Below, in pieces: positions 24,711-32,090 of a stretch of 35,013 nucleotides of DNA. Under the pieces are notes generated by a model. It worked only from the letters and a program-made list of their open reading frames with translations. It had not been told where the DNA came from and ran no database searches. The position numbers were made by a program, and so were the translations under genes. The DNA lies in IMG/VR virus record IMGVR_UViG_3300025652_000237, positions 1 through 35,013 of that record; one strand, written 5' to 3'. Each line of letters opens with the position of its first letter. Within the stretch, counting starts at the first letter, position 1. Origin of the DNA: a virus.

Positions 24711-25055
24711 TTATTTCCAAAATATTTGTACACATATTATCATTACAGCAAGAATTAGTGAAATTATTGTTTTAGTGCTTAGGCCTTCTCCCATCATAAT
24801 ATAGGTTAGGAGTGCAAAGGATAGTATTCCCATTGTAAATCCTATGAATCTTCCTGGCCATAATTGTCCATCGTAATACACTGCAACCATATATGTTGCC
24901 TTAATAAAAATGTATGATATAAATGAACCCCCTATTATTGACACCAGTATCGGATTACGCTTAAACCATGGCCAAACAAACTGACCATTTGTTTGAAACC
25001 ATATTAATGATTGCCCGATTAGGAATAGTAATATTCCATATATTAAATTAATCAA
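24711..25055 (-). CDS. Four-helix membrane protein
   Basis: A 114-residue hydrophobic protein with about four membrane helices and conserved-looking polar loops (FQTNGQFVWPWFKRN, AVYYDGQLWPGRFIG). A TTG start overlaps the stop of RNase HII (TTGA); no ATG is available before residue 55, so the TTG start is likely. The general form recalls small transporter-like proteins seen in phages, but I cannot assign a substrate. Confidence 0.7.
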   Translation of the reverse strand: MINLIYGILLFLIGQSLIWFQTNGQFVWPWFKRNPILVSIIGGSFISYIFIKATYMVAVYYDGQLWPGRFIGFTMGILSFALLTYIMMGEGLSTKTIISLILAVMIICVQIFWK

Positions 25056-25684
25056 AATAGCGAACCTGTTGCAGTTAATAAATGGGAAATGAAGCTTGGT
25101 CGATGTGCTTCATTTGGACCTATTTCCTTAATTGCGTCAATATGCTGTTTTGTGCCATACCCTTTATTAGAATTCCATCCATATCCTGGTGTTTCAATAT
25201 CTAATTGTTTCATCATTGCATCCCTGCTTGTCTTTGCTAGAATACTTGCTGCGGCAATTGAAATATATTTATTATCTCCACCTATTATTGTTTCGAATGG
25301 CATACCATCAAATCCATGGAATTGATCTCCATCAACAAGAATAAAATCAAAATCATGATTTTTTCTAACCTCCCCGAGACACTTATTCATGCCAGTAAGG
25401 GTAGCTCGTAGTATATTGGTTGATTCTATCTCATCTGGAAATATGTGCTCCACGTGATATGCGAGTGCATACTGTAGTACAATTTCTCTAGCACTCTTAC
25501 GTTGACTTTCATTTAACAATTTAGAATCCTTTATTAATTCATGTTGAAAATCAAATGGCATTATACATGCTGCAACAGTTACTGGACCTGCAAGTGCTCC
25601 TCTGCCTGCCTCATCAAGTCCTATTTCAATAGTACTCTCGTCCTTAGTGTAACTTGATTTTAGGTATATGTGTTTTGATTCCAT
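25052..25684 (-). CDS. rnhB: Ribonuclease HII
   Basis: A 210-residue enzyme that cuts RNA in RNA-DNA hybrids, useful for primer removal in phage replication. Signatures: IGLDEAGRGALAGPV (D24, E25), ILVDGDQFHG (D118), ILAKTSRDAMM with D155, and a C-terminal PSFISHLL. The ATG at 25684 is preferred to an upstream GTG at 25711 because the extra residues are unconserved and the ATG lies in a normal A-rich leader. It follows the PhoH gene and overlaps the membrane protein. T4 RNase H is an unrelated 5' nuclease, so this is a different solution. Confidence 0.93.
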   Translation of the reverse strand: MESKHIYLKSSYTKDESTIEIGLDEAGRGALAGPVTVAACIMPFDFQHELIKDSKLLNESQRKSAREIVLQYALAYHVEHIFPDEIESTNILRATLTGMNKCLGEVRKNHDFDFILVDGDQFHGFDGMPFETIIGGDNKYISIAAASILAKTSRDAMMKQLDIETPGYGWNSNKGYGTKQHIDAIKEIGPNEAHRPSFISHLLTATGSLF

Positions 25685-25728
25685 GGTATATTGTTTAGAT
25701 ATTATATACACAAAATCAAAATAGTTTC

Positions 25729-26436
25729 TTATTTATCAGGATTGTTCATCTTCCACTTGTCATATCTATCAACAACGATTTGAAGTATCTTAGCTCTTAC
25801 AATATCCTTTGTAGTAAAGAAGTGCATGCCAATTCCCTTGACACCTTGCACTAATTGAATAAATCCAGGAAGACCAATGTTATTTTTTGGAATATCATAC
25901 TGGCTAATATCTCCAGTAACTATTACTTTAGAACCTTTACCCATCCTGGTTACAAATAACATAATCTGTTTAAATGTTGCATTTTGTGCTTCATCTAATA
26001 TCATTAATGAATTGTCAAATGTATCTCCTCGCATATAAGCCATTGGCCTAAAAACGATAACTTCGCTTTCAACGAGAGCTTGTGCAACTTCATGCCCTAC
26101 TATTTTTGTGATGTTTGAAATATATGATTGCATGAAAGGATCTATCTTATCCGCGATATCGCCAGGTAAGAATCCTAGTTTTTCACCAGCCTCTTGGATT
26201 GGTTTACACAAAACTATTTGTGAAATTTCTTTATTAGCTAATAACTTTAATGCTGTATAACATGCTGTAAATGTTTTTGAAGTTCCGGCAGGACCTTGAC
26301 ATAGTGTTATTTCATTTTCAAGTATTGTATGGACGTATCTGTCCTGGGATTGTCGTAATTGGGCTTTTATGTTTTCGGGTTTAATATTAATCAATTTTTT
26401 GTTATTTGGTCTTTTTGAATTATTTCCTTTATCCAT
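25729..26436 (-). CDS. phoH: PhoH-like ATPase
   Basis: A 235-residue P-loop ATPase from the PhoH family, common in phages but of uncertain role (RNA helicase-like or phosphate-linked). Walker A is GPAGTSKT (about 48-55), Walker B is LMILDEAQN (144-152), followed by GDISQYDIP and a C-terminal helix. The ATG at 26436 is preferred; an alternative GTG at 26460 would add eight residues and overlap the previous stop. Neighbours are the UVR-like small gene and RNase HII. Confidence 0.9.
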   Translation of the reverse strand: MDKGNNSKRPNNKKLINIKPENIKAQLRQSQDRYVHTILENEITLCQGPAGTSKTFTACYTALKLLANKEISQIVLCKPIQEAGEKLGFLPGDIADKIDPFMQSYISNITKIVGHEVAQALVESEVIVFRPMAYMRGDTFDNSLMILDEAQNATFKQIMLFVTRMGKGSKVIVTGDISQYDIPKNNIGLPGFIQLVQGVKGIGMHFFTTKDIVRAKILQIVVDRYDKWKMNNPDK

Positions 26437-26452
26437 GTATTTCTTTAAATGA

Positions 26453-26713
26453 TTAATCACCTGCCATTATGACAAGTTCCCTTAGTTTTGAAAGCTTATT
26501 ACATTTTTCATATTCCTCAAGTTCAATAAAATACCCAATGAGTAAATCGATGAACATGCTTCTTTGCCCTATTCCATGTGGAATATCTATTGTATTTTTA
26601 TTATCTTTATAGACAACAAACCAATTAACTGTTTTAGTAAAGTTACTGGTTATTGTATAATAACTAGACCTCATTAGAGAATCTCTCTCCGTACCTTCAT
26701 CAATTCCTTCCAT
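26453..26713 (-). CDS. Small protein with UVR-like C-terminal motif (1 of 3)
   Basis: An 86-residue protein ending IELEEYEKCNKLSKLREL, resembling the UVR motif (EEYEKAAxLRD) that mediates protein contacts in UvrB, UvrC and Clp ATPases. Two other genes here (26978-27244 and 28226-28504) share this ending and size. The leader has AAGGATCTGG seven bases before the ATG, which is a rare Shine-Dalgarno-like sequence in this window. Function unknown. Confidence 0.7.
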   Translation of the reverse strand: MEGIDEGTERDSLMRSSYYTITSNFTKTVNWFVVYKDNKNTIDIPHGIGQRSMFIDLLIGYFIELEEYEKCNKLSKLRELVIMAGD

Positions 26714-26817
26714 TTCCAGATCCTTTTTTTAATAAACAATATTAGTGTTATACTATTATAATTTATATATTCGAGATAAGGCTATGAAATGGTCAGTTAT
26801 AGAGAAAGGTTATTATA

Positions 26818-26997
26818 TTATATGTTCTTAGATTGCTTGTATTTTGCCTTAATATTCATTTTCCTCTTAGAAACAGAGGGCTTAATATATTCCTTTCTTT
26901 CTCTTAATTCCTGAAGCTGCTTTGTATCTCTAGTCTTTTTCTTTAGAGTCTTAAGAGCTCGATCTATGTTTGAGTTTTCAACCTTTACTATTATCAT
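26818..26997 (-). CDS. rpsU: Ribosomal protein bS21 homologue
   Basis: A 59-residue protein: MIIVKVENSNIDRALKTL, then KKKTRDTKQLQELRER and KEYIKPSVSKRK, with MNIKAKYKQ at the end. This matches bS21 (a central basic R-E/Y-x-KPS-x-x-(K)R block). bS21 binds the 30S platform beside the anti-Shine-Dalgarno tail. It starts inside the last 20 bases of the upstream gene, so it is translationally coupled, and its leader lacks a Shine-Dalgarno sequence. It was missed by size filters. Short but the frame is intact and the similarity is clear. It may replace or compete with host bS21. Confidence 0.88.
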   Translation of the reverse strand: MIIVKVENSNIDRALKTLKKKTRDTKQLQELRERKEYIKPSVSKRKMNIKAKYKQSKNI

Positions 26998-27244
26998 ATA
27001 ACTTGTTTATTATTTTCAGTAGTTTTCCACATTTTTCATATTCTTCTTTCTCTTTAAAAAACGATAATACACTATGTAGTCCTTCTATCTTGCTGTCTGC
27101 AGGAGCCTCGTGGCTTAACGCACCCATCTCTCCATTTATTACAGAATTATATATCATCTCCATCATTTCTGCCTTTGGTGACTGATACATTTTGCGCATG
27201 AAGCTAAGGGGTCTTCCATCAGGTTCATCCAATTCATCCATCAT
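26978..27244 (-). CDS. Small protein with UVR-like C-terminal motif (2 of 3)
   Basis: An 88-residue protein starting MMDELDEPDGRPL and ending with FKEKEEYEKCGKLLKIIN, the same EEYEKC signature as at 26453-26713. The N-terminal part is acidic then helical. Its start overlaps the DnaJ stop by four bases (ATGA), and its own end overlaps the bS21 start. The linked position suggests a regulatory or adaptor role, without proof. Confidence 0.7.
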   Translation of the reverse strand: MMDELDEPDGRPLSFMRKMYQSPKAEMMEMIYNSVINGEMGALSHEAPADSKIEGLHSVLSFFKEKEEYEKCGKLLKIINKLYDNSKG

Positions 27245-28026
27245 GATTCTTTAATCTTTTTAAGTAATTCAATTTGCTCGTTATTGAGATTAATTGAATT
27301 TGTTCTAAGTTTTACCATTAAATTGCCATATCCATCTCCATCCGGTAATGGCATTCCTTTGCCAATAACTCTAAGTGTTTTAGATTCCTGTGAACCTGTT
27401 GGAACTTTAATCTTTACACGATTTACCTTTGTCTTGATTTCAAATTCTCCGCCTAGTAATATGTCAATCCAATCTAAATATAGGTCAATATAGATATCTG
27501 ATCCATTTATAATTAGATCAGCATCTGGTAGTATATTTATCGTGATAATTATGTCGCCATTTGGCGCGCTTGAATTGATTGGATGTGCCTGTCCTCTGCC
27601 TTTGACTTTAAGTTTTGATCCATTTAAAATTCCTTGAGGGATTTTAATATTAAATCCACCAGTCCCGACATCGATGTATCTTCGAGTTCCTTCATAGCAT
27701 TCCTCCACTGTTATATTTAATGATACTCTGACATCATGTCCCCTGGCACCTTGGTTAAATGTATTGTCAAATGCATCAGCGAAATTATATCTACTAAATA
27801 TATCCTCCCATGCACTATTAACATTGCCAAAACTTTCCTTAGTATCGTGGCTTCTTCTTTTGTCAGGATCTCCTAAAACCCCATACGCCTCAGAAAGCCG
27901 TTTGAACATGGAGTCATCTCCACCTGTTTTATCAGGATGGTATTGCTTGACTAATGTTCTATAGGATTTTTTTATATCATCATGTGATGCATCCTTAGAA
28001 ACATTTAATGTTTCATAATAGTCCAT
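27241..28026 (-). CDS. DnaJ/Hsp40 co-chaperone (class B)
   Basis: A 261-residue protein. The J domain (1-70) has KSYRTLVKQYHPDKTGG with the HPD that activates DnaK. A short linker is followed by two C-terminal peptide-binding domains (95-245) with VSLNITVEECYEGTRRYI, GSKLKVKGRGQAHP and GKGMPLPDGDGYGNL. The zinc-finger domain of class A DnaJ is absent, so CbpA-type is likely. No DnaK or GrpE was found in the window, so it presumably recruits host DnaK for phage folding or assembly. It starts 5 bases after the 55-residue gene. Confidence 0.92.
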   Translation of the reverse strand: MDYYETLNVSKDASHDDIKKSYRTLVKQYHPDKTGGDDSMFKRLSEAYGVLGDPDKRRSHDTKESFGNVNSAWEDIFSRYNFADAFDNTFNQGARGHDVRVSLNITVEECYEGTRRYIDVGTGGFNIKIPQGILNGSKLKVKGRGQAHPINSSAPNGDIIITINILPDADLIINGSDIYIDLYLDWIDILLGGEFEIKTKVNRVKIKVPTGSQESKTLRVIGKGMPLPDGDGYGNLMVKLRTNSINLNNEQIELLKKIKES

Positions 28027-28030
28027 TGAT

Positions 28031-28198
28031 TTATTTAGAAGATGGTGCCTTTGTATGTGGTGTTTTAGGAGGTGTGTTCAATTTAACATTCTTTCGCTCC
28101 TTCATATTTATGTTAATTTCTCTGGCCTGTTTATTTTCCATACAAATGGCTATCCTCTCCAGGCTTTTTGCGATATGTTCTAATGCTTGCTCGTTCAT
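28031..28198 (-). CDS. Small hypothetical protein (55 residues)
   Basis: A 55-residue ORF starting MNEQALEHIAKSLERIAI, helical then basic and Pro/Lys-rich (NTPPKTPHTKAPSSK). It fits exactly between the UVR-like gene and DnaJ with a four-base gap to the latter. Frame intact, no homology recognised. Confidence 0.55.
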   Translation of the reverse strand: MNEQALEHIAKSLERIAICMENKQAREININMKERKNVKLNTPPKTPHTKAPSSK

Positions 28199-28225
28199 AA
28201 TTATTTATATTATTATATTATATAT

Positions 28226-28504
28226 TTATATTTGTTCGAGTACATTTCTTAAGTCTGCACATTTTTCATATTCCTCAAGTTCAACAAAAATATCAAGCAT
28301 TTGATTAATGGTATTAGTAAGCTCAGTCTCGTCTATTCCATGATTTCGCATGGCATTGACGTCAATACCATTATCCATTATCCTATTATAATTCTCAATT
28401 GCTAATCTTATCTTTAGCTCTTTAAGTAATATTTTCTGTTCAGCTTCCATCTTAATTGTTTCGGTTTCGTTTTCTTCGTTGAATACTTCTTCCCATTCTT
28501 CCAT
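28226..28504 (-). CDS. Small protein with UVR-like C-terminal motif (3 of 3)
   Basis: A 92-residue acidic protein ending FVELEEYEKCADLRNVLEQI, the closest of the three to a UVR motif (EEYEKxAxLR). The N-terminal part (MEEWEEVFNEENETE) is very acidic. It is the first gene after repeat element C. Role unknown; a protein-protein adaptor is the inference. Confidence 0.75.
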   Translation of the reverse strand: MEEWEEVFNEENETETIKMEAEQKILLKELKIRLAIENYNRIMDNGIDVNAMRNHGIDETELTNTINQMLDIFVELEEYEKCADLRNVLEQI

Positions 28505-28525
28505 GTTGTATGTTTTTAATTATAG

Positions 28526-28534
28526 TTAAATATA
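28526..28534 (-). promoter_or_regulatory. Promoter-like box TATATTTAA
   Basis: On the minus strand, 22 bases before the ATG at 28504, in copy C. An upstream ATGTCA is shared with the gap at 28722-28770 at the same spacing (11 bases). Confidence 0.35.
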
Positions 28535-28537
28535 ACT

Positions 28538-28574
28538 AAAATAAGTGACATAAAAAAATTATATCACTTATTTT
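28538..28574 (-). terminator. Rho-independent terminator in copy C
   Basis: An 11-bp perfect stem (AAAATAAGTGA / TCACTTATTTT) with a 15-base loop, ending in a T-run on the minus strand. It follows the 44-residue gene. Confidence 0.7.
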
Positions 28575-28586
28575 TTCAAAAAGTTA

Positions 28587-28721
28587 TTAACAATTGTCCT
28601 TTCCTTTATGCTTGTTCTTTCGATAGAACTTCTTTTTGTTTCGATGAGGTGATGGAGTTTTTAGCGCATCAAACCACTCTGTTATGCTAAGTTCTATTTT
28701 TTTTATTTTCTTATTTTTCAT
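28587..28721 (-). CDS. Small basic protein (44 residues)
   Basis: A 44-residue ORF starting MKNKKIKKIELSITEWFDAL and continuing KTPSPHRNKKKFYRKNKHKG. Strongly basic, with a WFDAL-KTPSPHR motif I cannot place. The stop codon lies in the arm of repeat element C. It has its own promoter-like box just upstream. Probably real given the intact frame and fitted position; nucleic-acid or ribosome binding is plausible from charge. Confidence 0.55.
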   Translation of the reverse strand: MKNKKIKKIELSITEWFDALKTPSPHRNKKKFYRKNKHKGKDNC

Positions 28722-28726
28722 GATAT

Positions 28727-28735
28727 GTAAATATA
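28727..28735 (-). promoter_or_regulatory. Promoter-like box TATATTTAC
   Basis: On the minus strand, five bases before the ATG at 28721. It has the ATGTCA motif upstream at the same spacing as in copy C. A transcript from here would be almost leaderless, so this may be a different kind of site. Confidence 0.3.
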
Positions 28736-28770
28736 AACAAAATCTTTGACATAAAAAAATATTTTAACAA

Positions 28771-29235
28771 TTATTTTATTTTAATTTTCTTTTGTTTTTT
28801 TGTTCTGCTAATTTTAATTTCTAGAAGTCCATTCTTTAATTCAGCAGATGTGTTTTCTATATCATATTTTGAAGAGACTTCATATCTTTTTGTGAAGCTC
28901 TTTCTGAAATATGTCGACTCTTCAATATCTGCTGAAATTACGAGATAATTACTATCTATTTCAATTGTCACGTCATCCTTGGCATATCCAGGTAATGGGA
29001 ATTCAAACATAATTGAATCTTCCAACTCACTAACTCTACCGTCCTTGTAGATATTAAAGTTGCCGGCGATTGAGTTGAAAATTGATTCATCAATTTCATT
29101 TTCAAACACTCTTTCAAATAAATTTTTTATGTACATAGGTTTTATTTTTGTTTTTGTTAAATTGTTTTGTGGTTCGTAAACCATATAGAATACTAATAAA
29201 ATTATGCCAATCGTTATAATAAGACTTTTTGTCAT
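28771..29235 (-). CDS. Hsp20/alpha-crystallin-type chaperone with membrane anchor
   Basis: A 154-residue protein. Residues 5-22 (SLIITIGIILLVFYMVYE) form a membrane helix, which is unusual for this family. The alpha-crystallin domain follows (about 73-150): EFPLPGYAKDDVTIEID, LVISADIEES, and ELKNGLLEIKI, the A-x-x-x-N-G-x-L family signature. The C-terminal I-x-I is represented by KIKIK. Small heat-shock proteins hold misfolding proteins; here at the membrane. Its start overlaps the exonuclease stop by one base. Confidence 0.88.
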   Translation of the reverse strand: MTKSLIITIGIILLVFYMVYEPQNNLTKTKIKPMYIKNLFERVFENEIDESIFNSIAGNFNIYKDGRVSELEDSIMFEFPLPGYAKDDVTIEIDSNYLVISADIEESTYFRKSFTKRYEVSSKYDIENTSAELKNGLLEIKISRTKKQKKIKIK

Positions 29236-29957
29236 TATAGTATTTGCATATATGACAGTTTTAACATAACGTTCATTGTTGATTCTACATCTGCCTCACA
29301 ATATGTCTTTATCTTTTCCAGATTTCCTGACCAATATTCGACTGTTGTTTCATCACCTTTCATAATTGCCTTAGGTGAAGGTATATTTAATGAATCACAG
29401 ATTAAATCAAGGGATGCACTATTCCAGCCTGCAAATTTCCATATATCATATGTATCTAATAGGCAATTTTCCCAAGGTTTCTTGTTCTGGAGATGGAATT
29501 GATGTGGTGTTTGAACTCCATTAATAATAGATCTTTTTATTAGAAAAGGAAAGTCAAAGTTCTTAACGTTATGACCAACAAAGTTAACACCAGGATTAGC
29601 TTTAAATATTGATTGACTTGTTTGCATAAAATCATTTAGCATTGATGTCTCATCGTCACCATAGAATGATTTAATCTTAGACGTAAGTGGAACATCATTT
29701 TCGTCAAATTTAATTTGACCAATAGAGATTACAATTATCTTTGCAAATTCAGGGTGGAGTGCAGCGTTTTTCATATACATCTCAGCATCCGATAATTCTG
29801 CTAATTCAGTATCGTTCTTTCGATATATAACCGCCTTCTTCTCCCAATGAACAATTGCATTAGGTCTTGTATCGCAAAACTCTTGATATGAACTAAATTC
29901 TGAAGTTGTTTCAATGTCTATAAACAACATTGCCTTTATCGTACTTGCGCTATACAT
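29235..29957 (-). CDS. DEDDy 3'-5' exonuclease, PolB-exonuclease-like
   Basis: A 240-residue nuclease with the three exonuclease motifs: FIDIETT (D14, E16), NFVGHNVKNFDFPFL (D135), and YCEADVEST (Y219-x3-D223). This is the DEDDy arrangement of predicted exonucleases related to the proofreading domain of family B polymerases. Likely acts on phage DNA processing or repair. It overlaps the upstream 86-residue gene by eight bases. No polymerase domain is fused. Confidence 0.9.
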   Translation of the reverse strand: MYSASTIKAMLFIDIETTSEFSSYQEFCDTRPNAIVHWEKKAVIYRKNDTELAELSDAEMYMKNAALHPEFAKIIVISIGQIKFDENDVPLTSKIKSFYGDDETSMLNDFMQTSQSIFKANPGVNFVGHNVKNFDFPFLIKRSIINGVQTPHQFHLQNKKPWENCLLDTYDIWKFAGWNSASLDLICDSLNIPSPKAIMKGDETTVEYWSGNLEKIKTYCEADVESTMNVMLKLSYMQIL

Positions 29958-30210
29958 CTTTTTTATTTTTTAAAATGTTATAAATTGGAACCGGGTATCT
30001 CGTTGGTTTTCGGGTCTTGGGTGATAGGGAGTTTCTTTCCGGATTCTCTTCAACCATCCAATAATATTTACAATCATGCGATTCACTAAAATCTTTCATA
30101 TACTCGACCACAGGCCCGTACATCGTGCTGCCAGCAAACCTAAATCTATAACATTCGCCTATTTTAGGATTTTTTACCTCAATGATATTAATTTTATTTT
30201 TCTTTGCCAT
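29950..30210 (-). CDS. Small hypothetical protein
   Basis: An 86-residue basic protein starting MAKKNKINIIEVKNPKIG. The region GECYRFRFAGSTMYGPVVEY looks like a small beta-barrel of the SH3 type, but this is a guess. It overlaps the exonuclease by eight bases. No family recognised. Confidence 0.7.
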   Translation of the reverse strand: MAKKNKINIIEVKNPKIGECYRFRFAGSTMYGPVVEYMKDFSESHDCKYYWMVEENPERNSLSPKTRKPTRYPVPIYNILKNKKDV

Positions 30211-30240
30211 ATAATATTATATATGGAATTCTAATAAAGT

Positions 30241-32073
30241 TTAATCTTCAGTATATAATATGTTAGCAACCATCTCCTCTTTACCATATCTCGGAGGAGT
30301 ATGCAAAGGAGCATGTGGGTTTTCCTCATATGCCCAGTCATGCAATCCTAGGTCAGTAAATCTGTCTTTGATTTGTTCATTATAGTAATAACCAATTGTT
30401 CTTACACGTCTTTGAATATCTGCTCTCGCCATATCGTGTGTGTTTTGGCCATTTGCGTTATTATATAAGAATTGAACATATCCTAGTTTTGGTATTTTAC
30501 ATGTAATAGTATTAAGGAAAGTTCTTATAACTAATTCATAATCATCAGCAACTGCAAGATTTCTATTATGTCCTCCGATTTCAAAGTACGTTGAACGTCT
30601 CCATGCCCTTACATGATTTGGAATTCCAACAATATGTCTAATTGTTTTTGGATTAATGTTATGTTGATTTGCAACCTTCATCATTTTGCCATTATACTCC
30701 TCATCTCTATATGAACCATATGCAAATGCAAATCCATCTGGATATGTCTGAGATTCCCAGTCTTCATTAACTTCTAATGTATCGTTAAAAAAGAATCCAG
30801 CTTCTGGATGTTTCTTTGCTGCTTTATATAAATCCTCAGTACACCATGGAACTAATAAATCATCATGGTCCAATTCTGCAAGAATAAATCCCTTTGCCAT
30901 ACAGTTTGCTCTCCATTTAACTTCGCCGATAAGACCACCACTCTTTTCTCTAAAATCATATACCTTAACTCTAGGATCTTTACTAGCAATATCTTCCGCT
31001 ATTTTAAGAGTTCTTCCTCCATCTGTAGAATCATTCAACAATACCCACTCCCAATTAGCATATGTCTGTTGCCTCAGGGAATCATACGTGTTATATAATT
31101 TATCTCCAGTGTTATATATTGGTGTTGTATATGAAATCATCTCAGAGTCTTCGAGAGAATCCGTGTCAAGCATTACAGCCATAGCACACTGATACGCGGC
31201 TTGGCCCACTTCGTCAGTAGACATATTCTCTGGCATATTCATCCACTTCCTACGAAACTGTAAAGGCATGCTTGCCATTTCTTGAAAATCTTTCCATGAA
31301 TCACCTCTGGTTATAATACTATCTGGGTTAAATTCTGCTAAATGAATATGAATGCCATTATCATTCTTTAAGTACTTAACATCTAGATTGTCTGCCTCGT
31401 AATTTAATATTTTTAAGGATTTAAGTTCTGGCTCATCTTTACCAATATACAATACTTTAGGAACTTTGGCAGTTGATTTCTTTTCAAGTGCATTATAGTT
31501 ACATAATACCTCATTAATAAATGTAAATTTACTGGCAACATTCTTATATAACTGTGTTACGAATTCACCATCCGCAACATAGCCAGATCCGTATTCTTGA
31601 TTTTCATGTAAATCTGAATGAATTAACCATTGTGCTAAATCTATTTTAGAAACTGCAACGTTCTCAGGCTTTGCTTCTCTAACTTCAAGGCCACTAAAAT
31701 CAATTCCACCAACCCATTGTGAAAATATAAATGCAAGCGTATCTGGATTCTTTTTATAATTACTTTCAATAGACTTATAAAAATCAGGGTGTAATAAATT
31801 ATCATCATCTAGGTGATATATCCAACCATCTGCTGATTTAATTATATCATTCAATTGGCTGAGTCCCCATCCATCACCCTTCCTAAAGTGCAAGGTAGTA
31901 TTCTCATCATCTAATCGGTTTAACAGTTCGGCATCAATATCTTTAAGCATCTTTGTGTCGAACACAATGTGCCAATCTATTTTTGTATTTTCAGTTGTAT
32001 TAGAGAAAACCGAATTTTTAACACATTCAATGTTACCTAATCGAGTGCATCTTGTAATTATACTAAATTTCAT
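30241..32073 (-). CDS. Glycosyltransferase with two GT-A (GT2-like) domains
   Basis: A 610-residue protein with two glycosyltransferase domains. The first (about 1-200) has LDDDNLLHP at 88-96; the second (about 310-540) has YTTPIYNTGDKLYNTYDSLR and LDHDD at 401-405, a DXD-like metal site typical of GT2, plus RRSTYFEIGGHN. Between lies a linker (210-310). No membrane segment is seen, so it is probably cytosolic. It is close behind an oxygenase and a collagen-like fibre and may glycosylate the fibre or host-derived sugar. Substrate is not proven. Confidence 0.88.
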   Translation of the reverse strand: MKFSIITRCTRLGNIECVKNSVFSNTTENTKIDWHIVFDTKMLKDIDAELLNRLDDENTTLHFRKGDGWGLSQLNDIIKSADGWIYHLDDDNLLHPDFYKSIESNYKKNPDTLAFIFSQWVGGIDFSGLEVREAKPENVAVSKIDLAQWLIHSDLHENQEYGSGYVADGEFVTQLYKNVASKFTFINEVLCNYNALEKKSTAKVPKVLYIGKDEPELKSLKILNYEADNLDVKYLKNDNGIHIHLAEFNPDSIITRGDSWKDFQEMASMPLQFRRKWMNMPENMSTDEVGQAAYQCAMAVMLDTDSLEDSEMISYTTPIYNTGDKLYNTYDSLRQQTYANWEWVLLNDSTDGGRTLKIAEDIASKDPRVKVYDFREKSGGLIGEVKWRANCMAKGFILAELDHDDLLVPWCTEDLYKAAKKHPEAGFFFNDTLEVNEDWESQTYPDGFAFAYGSYRDEEYNGKMMKVANQHNINPKTIRHIVGIPNHVRAWRRSTYFEIGGHNRNLAVADDYELVIRTFLNTITCKIPKLGYVQFLYNNANGQNTHDMARADIQRRVRTIGYYYNEQIKDRFTDLGLHDWAYEENPHAPLHTPPRYGKEEMVANILYTED

Positions 32074-32090
32074 ATTATTATATTATATTA

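Larger units (their letters stand above)
28511..28594 (-). repeat. Intergenic repeat element, copy C (diverged hairpin)
   Basis: Shares both flanks with copies A and B (on the minus strand GTTAATAACTTTTTGAAAA and TTTTAGTTATATTTAA) but has a different stem. A 31-base flank near 28511-28541 matches copy A at all but two bases. The hairpin thus changed while pairing was kept. Confidence 0.7.

Noticed and set aside
25685-25711. Upstream GTG start for RNase HII
   Set aside because: Extra residues are unlike the family, and the ATG at 25684 has a normal leader.
28202-28230. Two TATAAATA strings before the 55-residue gene as late promoters
   Set aside because: Located in an almost pure A/T tract and partly inside the upstream gene's end; chance match cannot be excluded.
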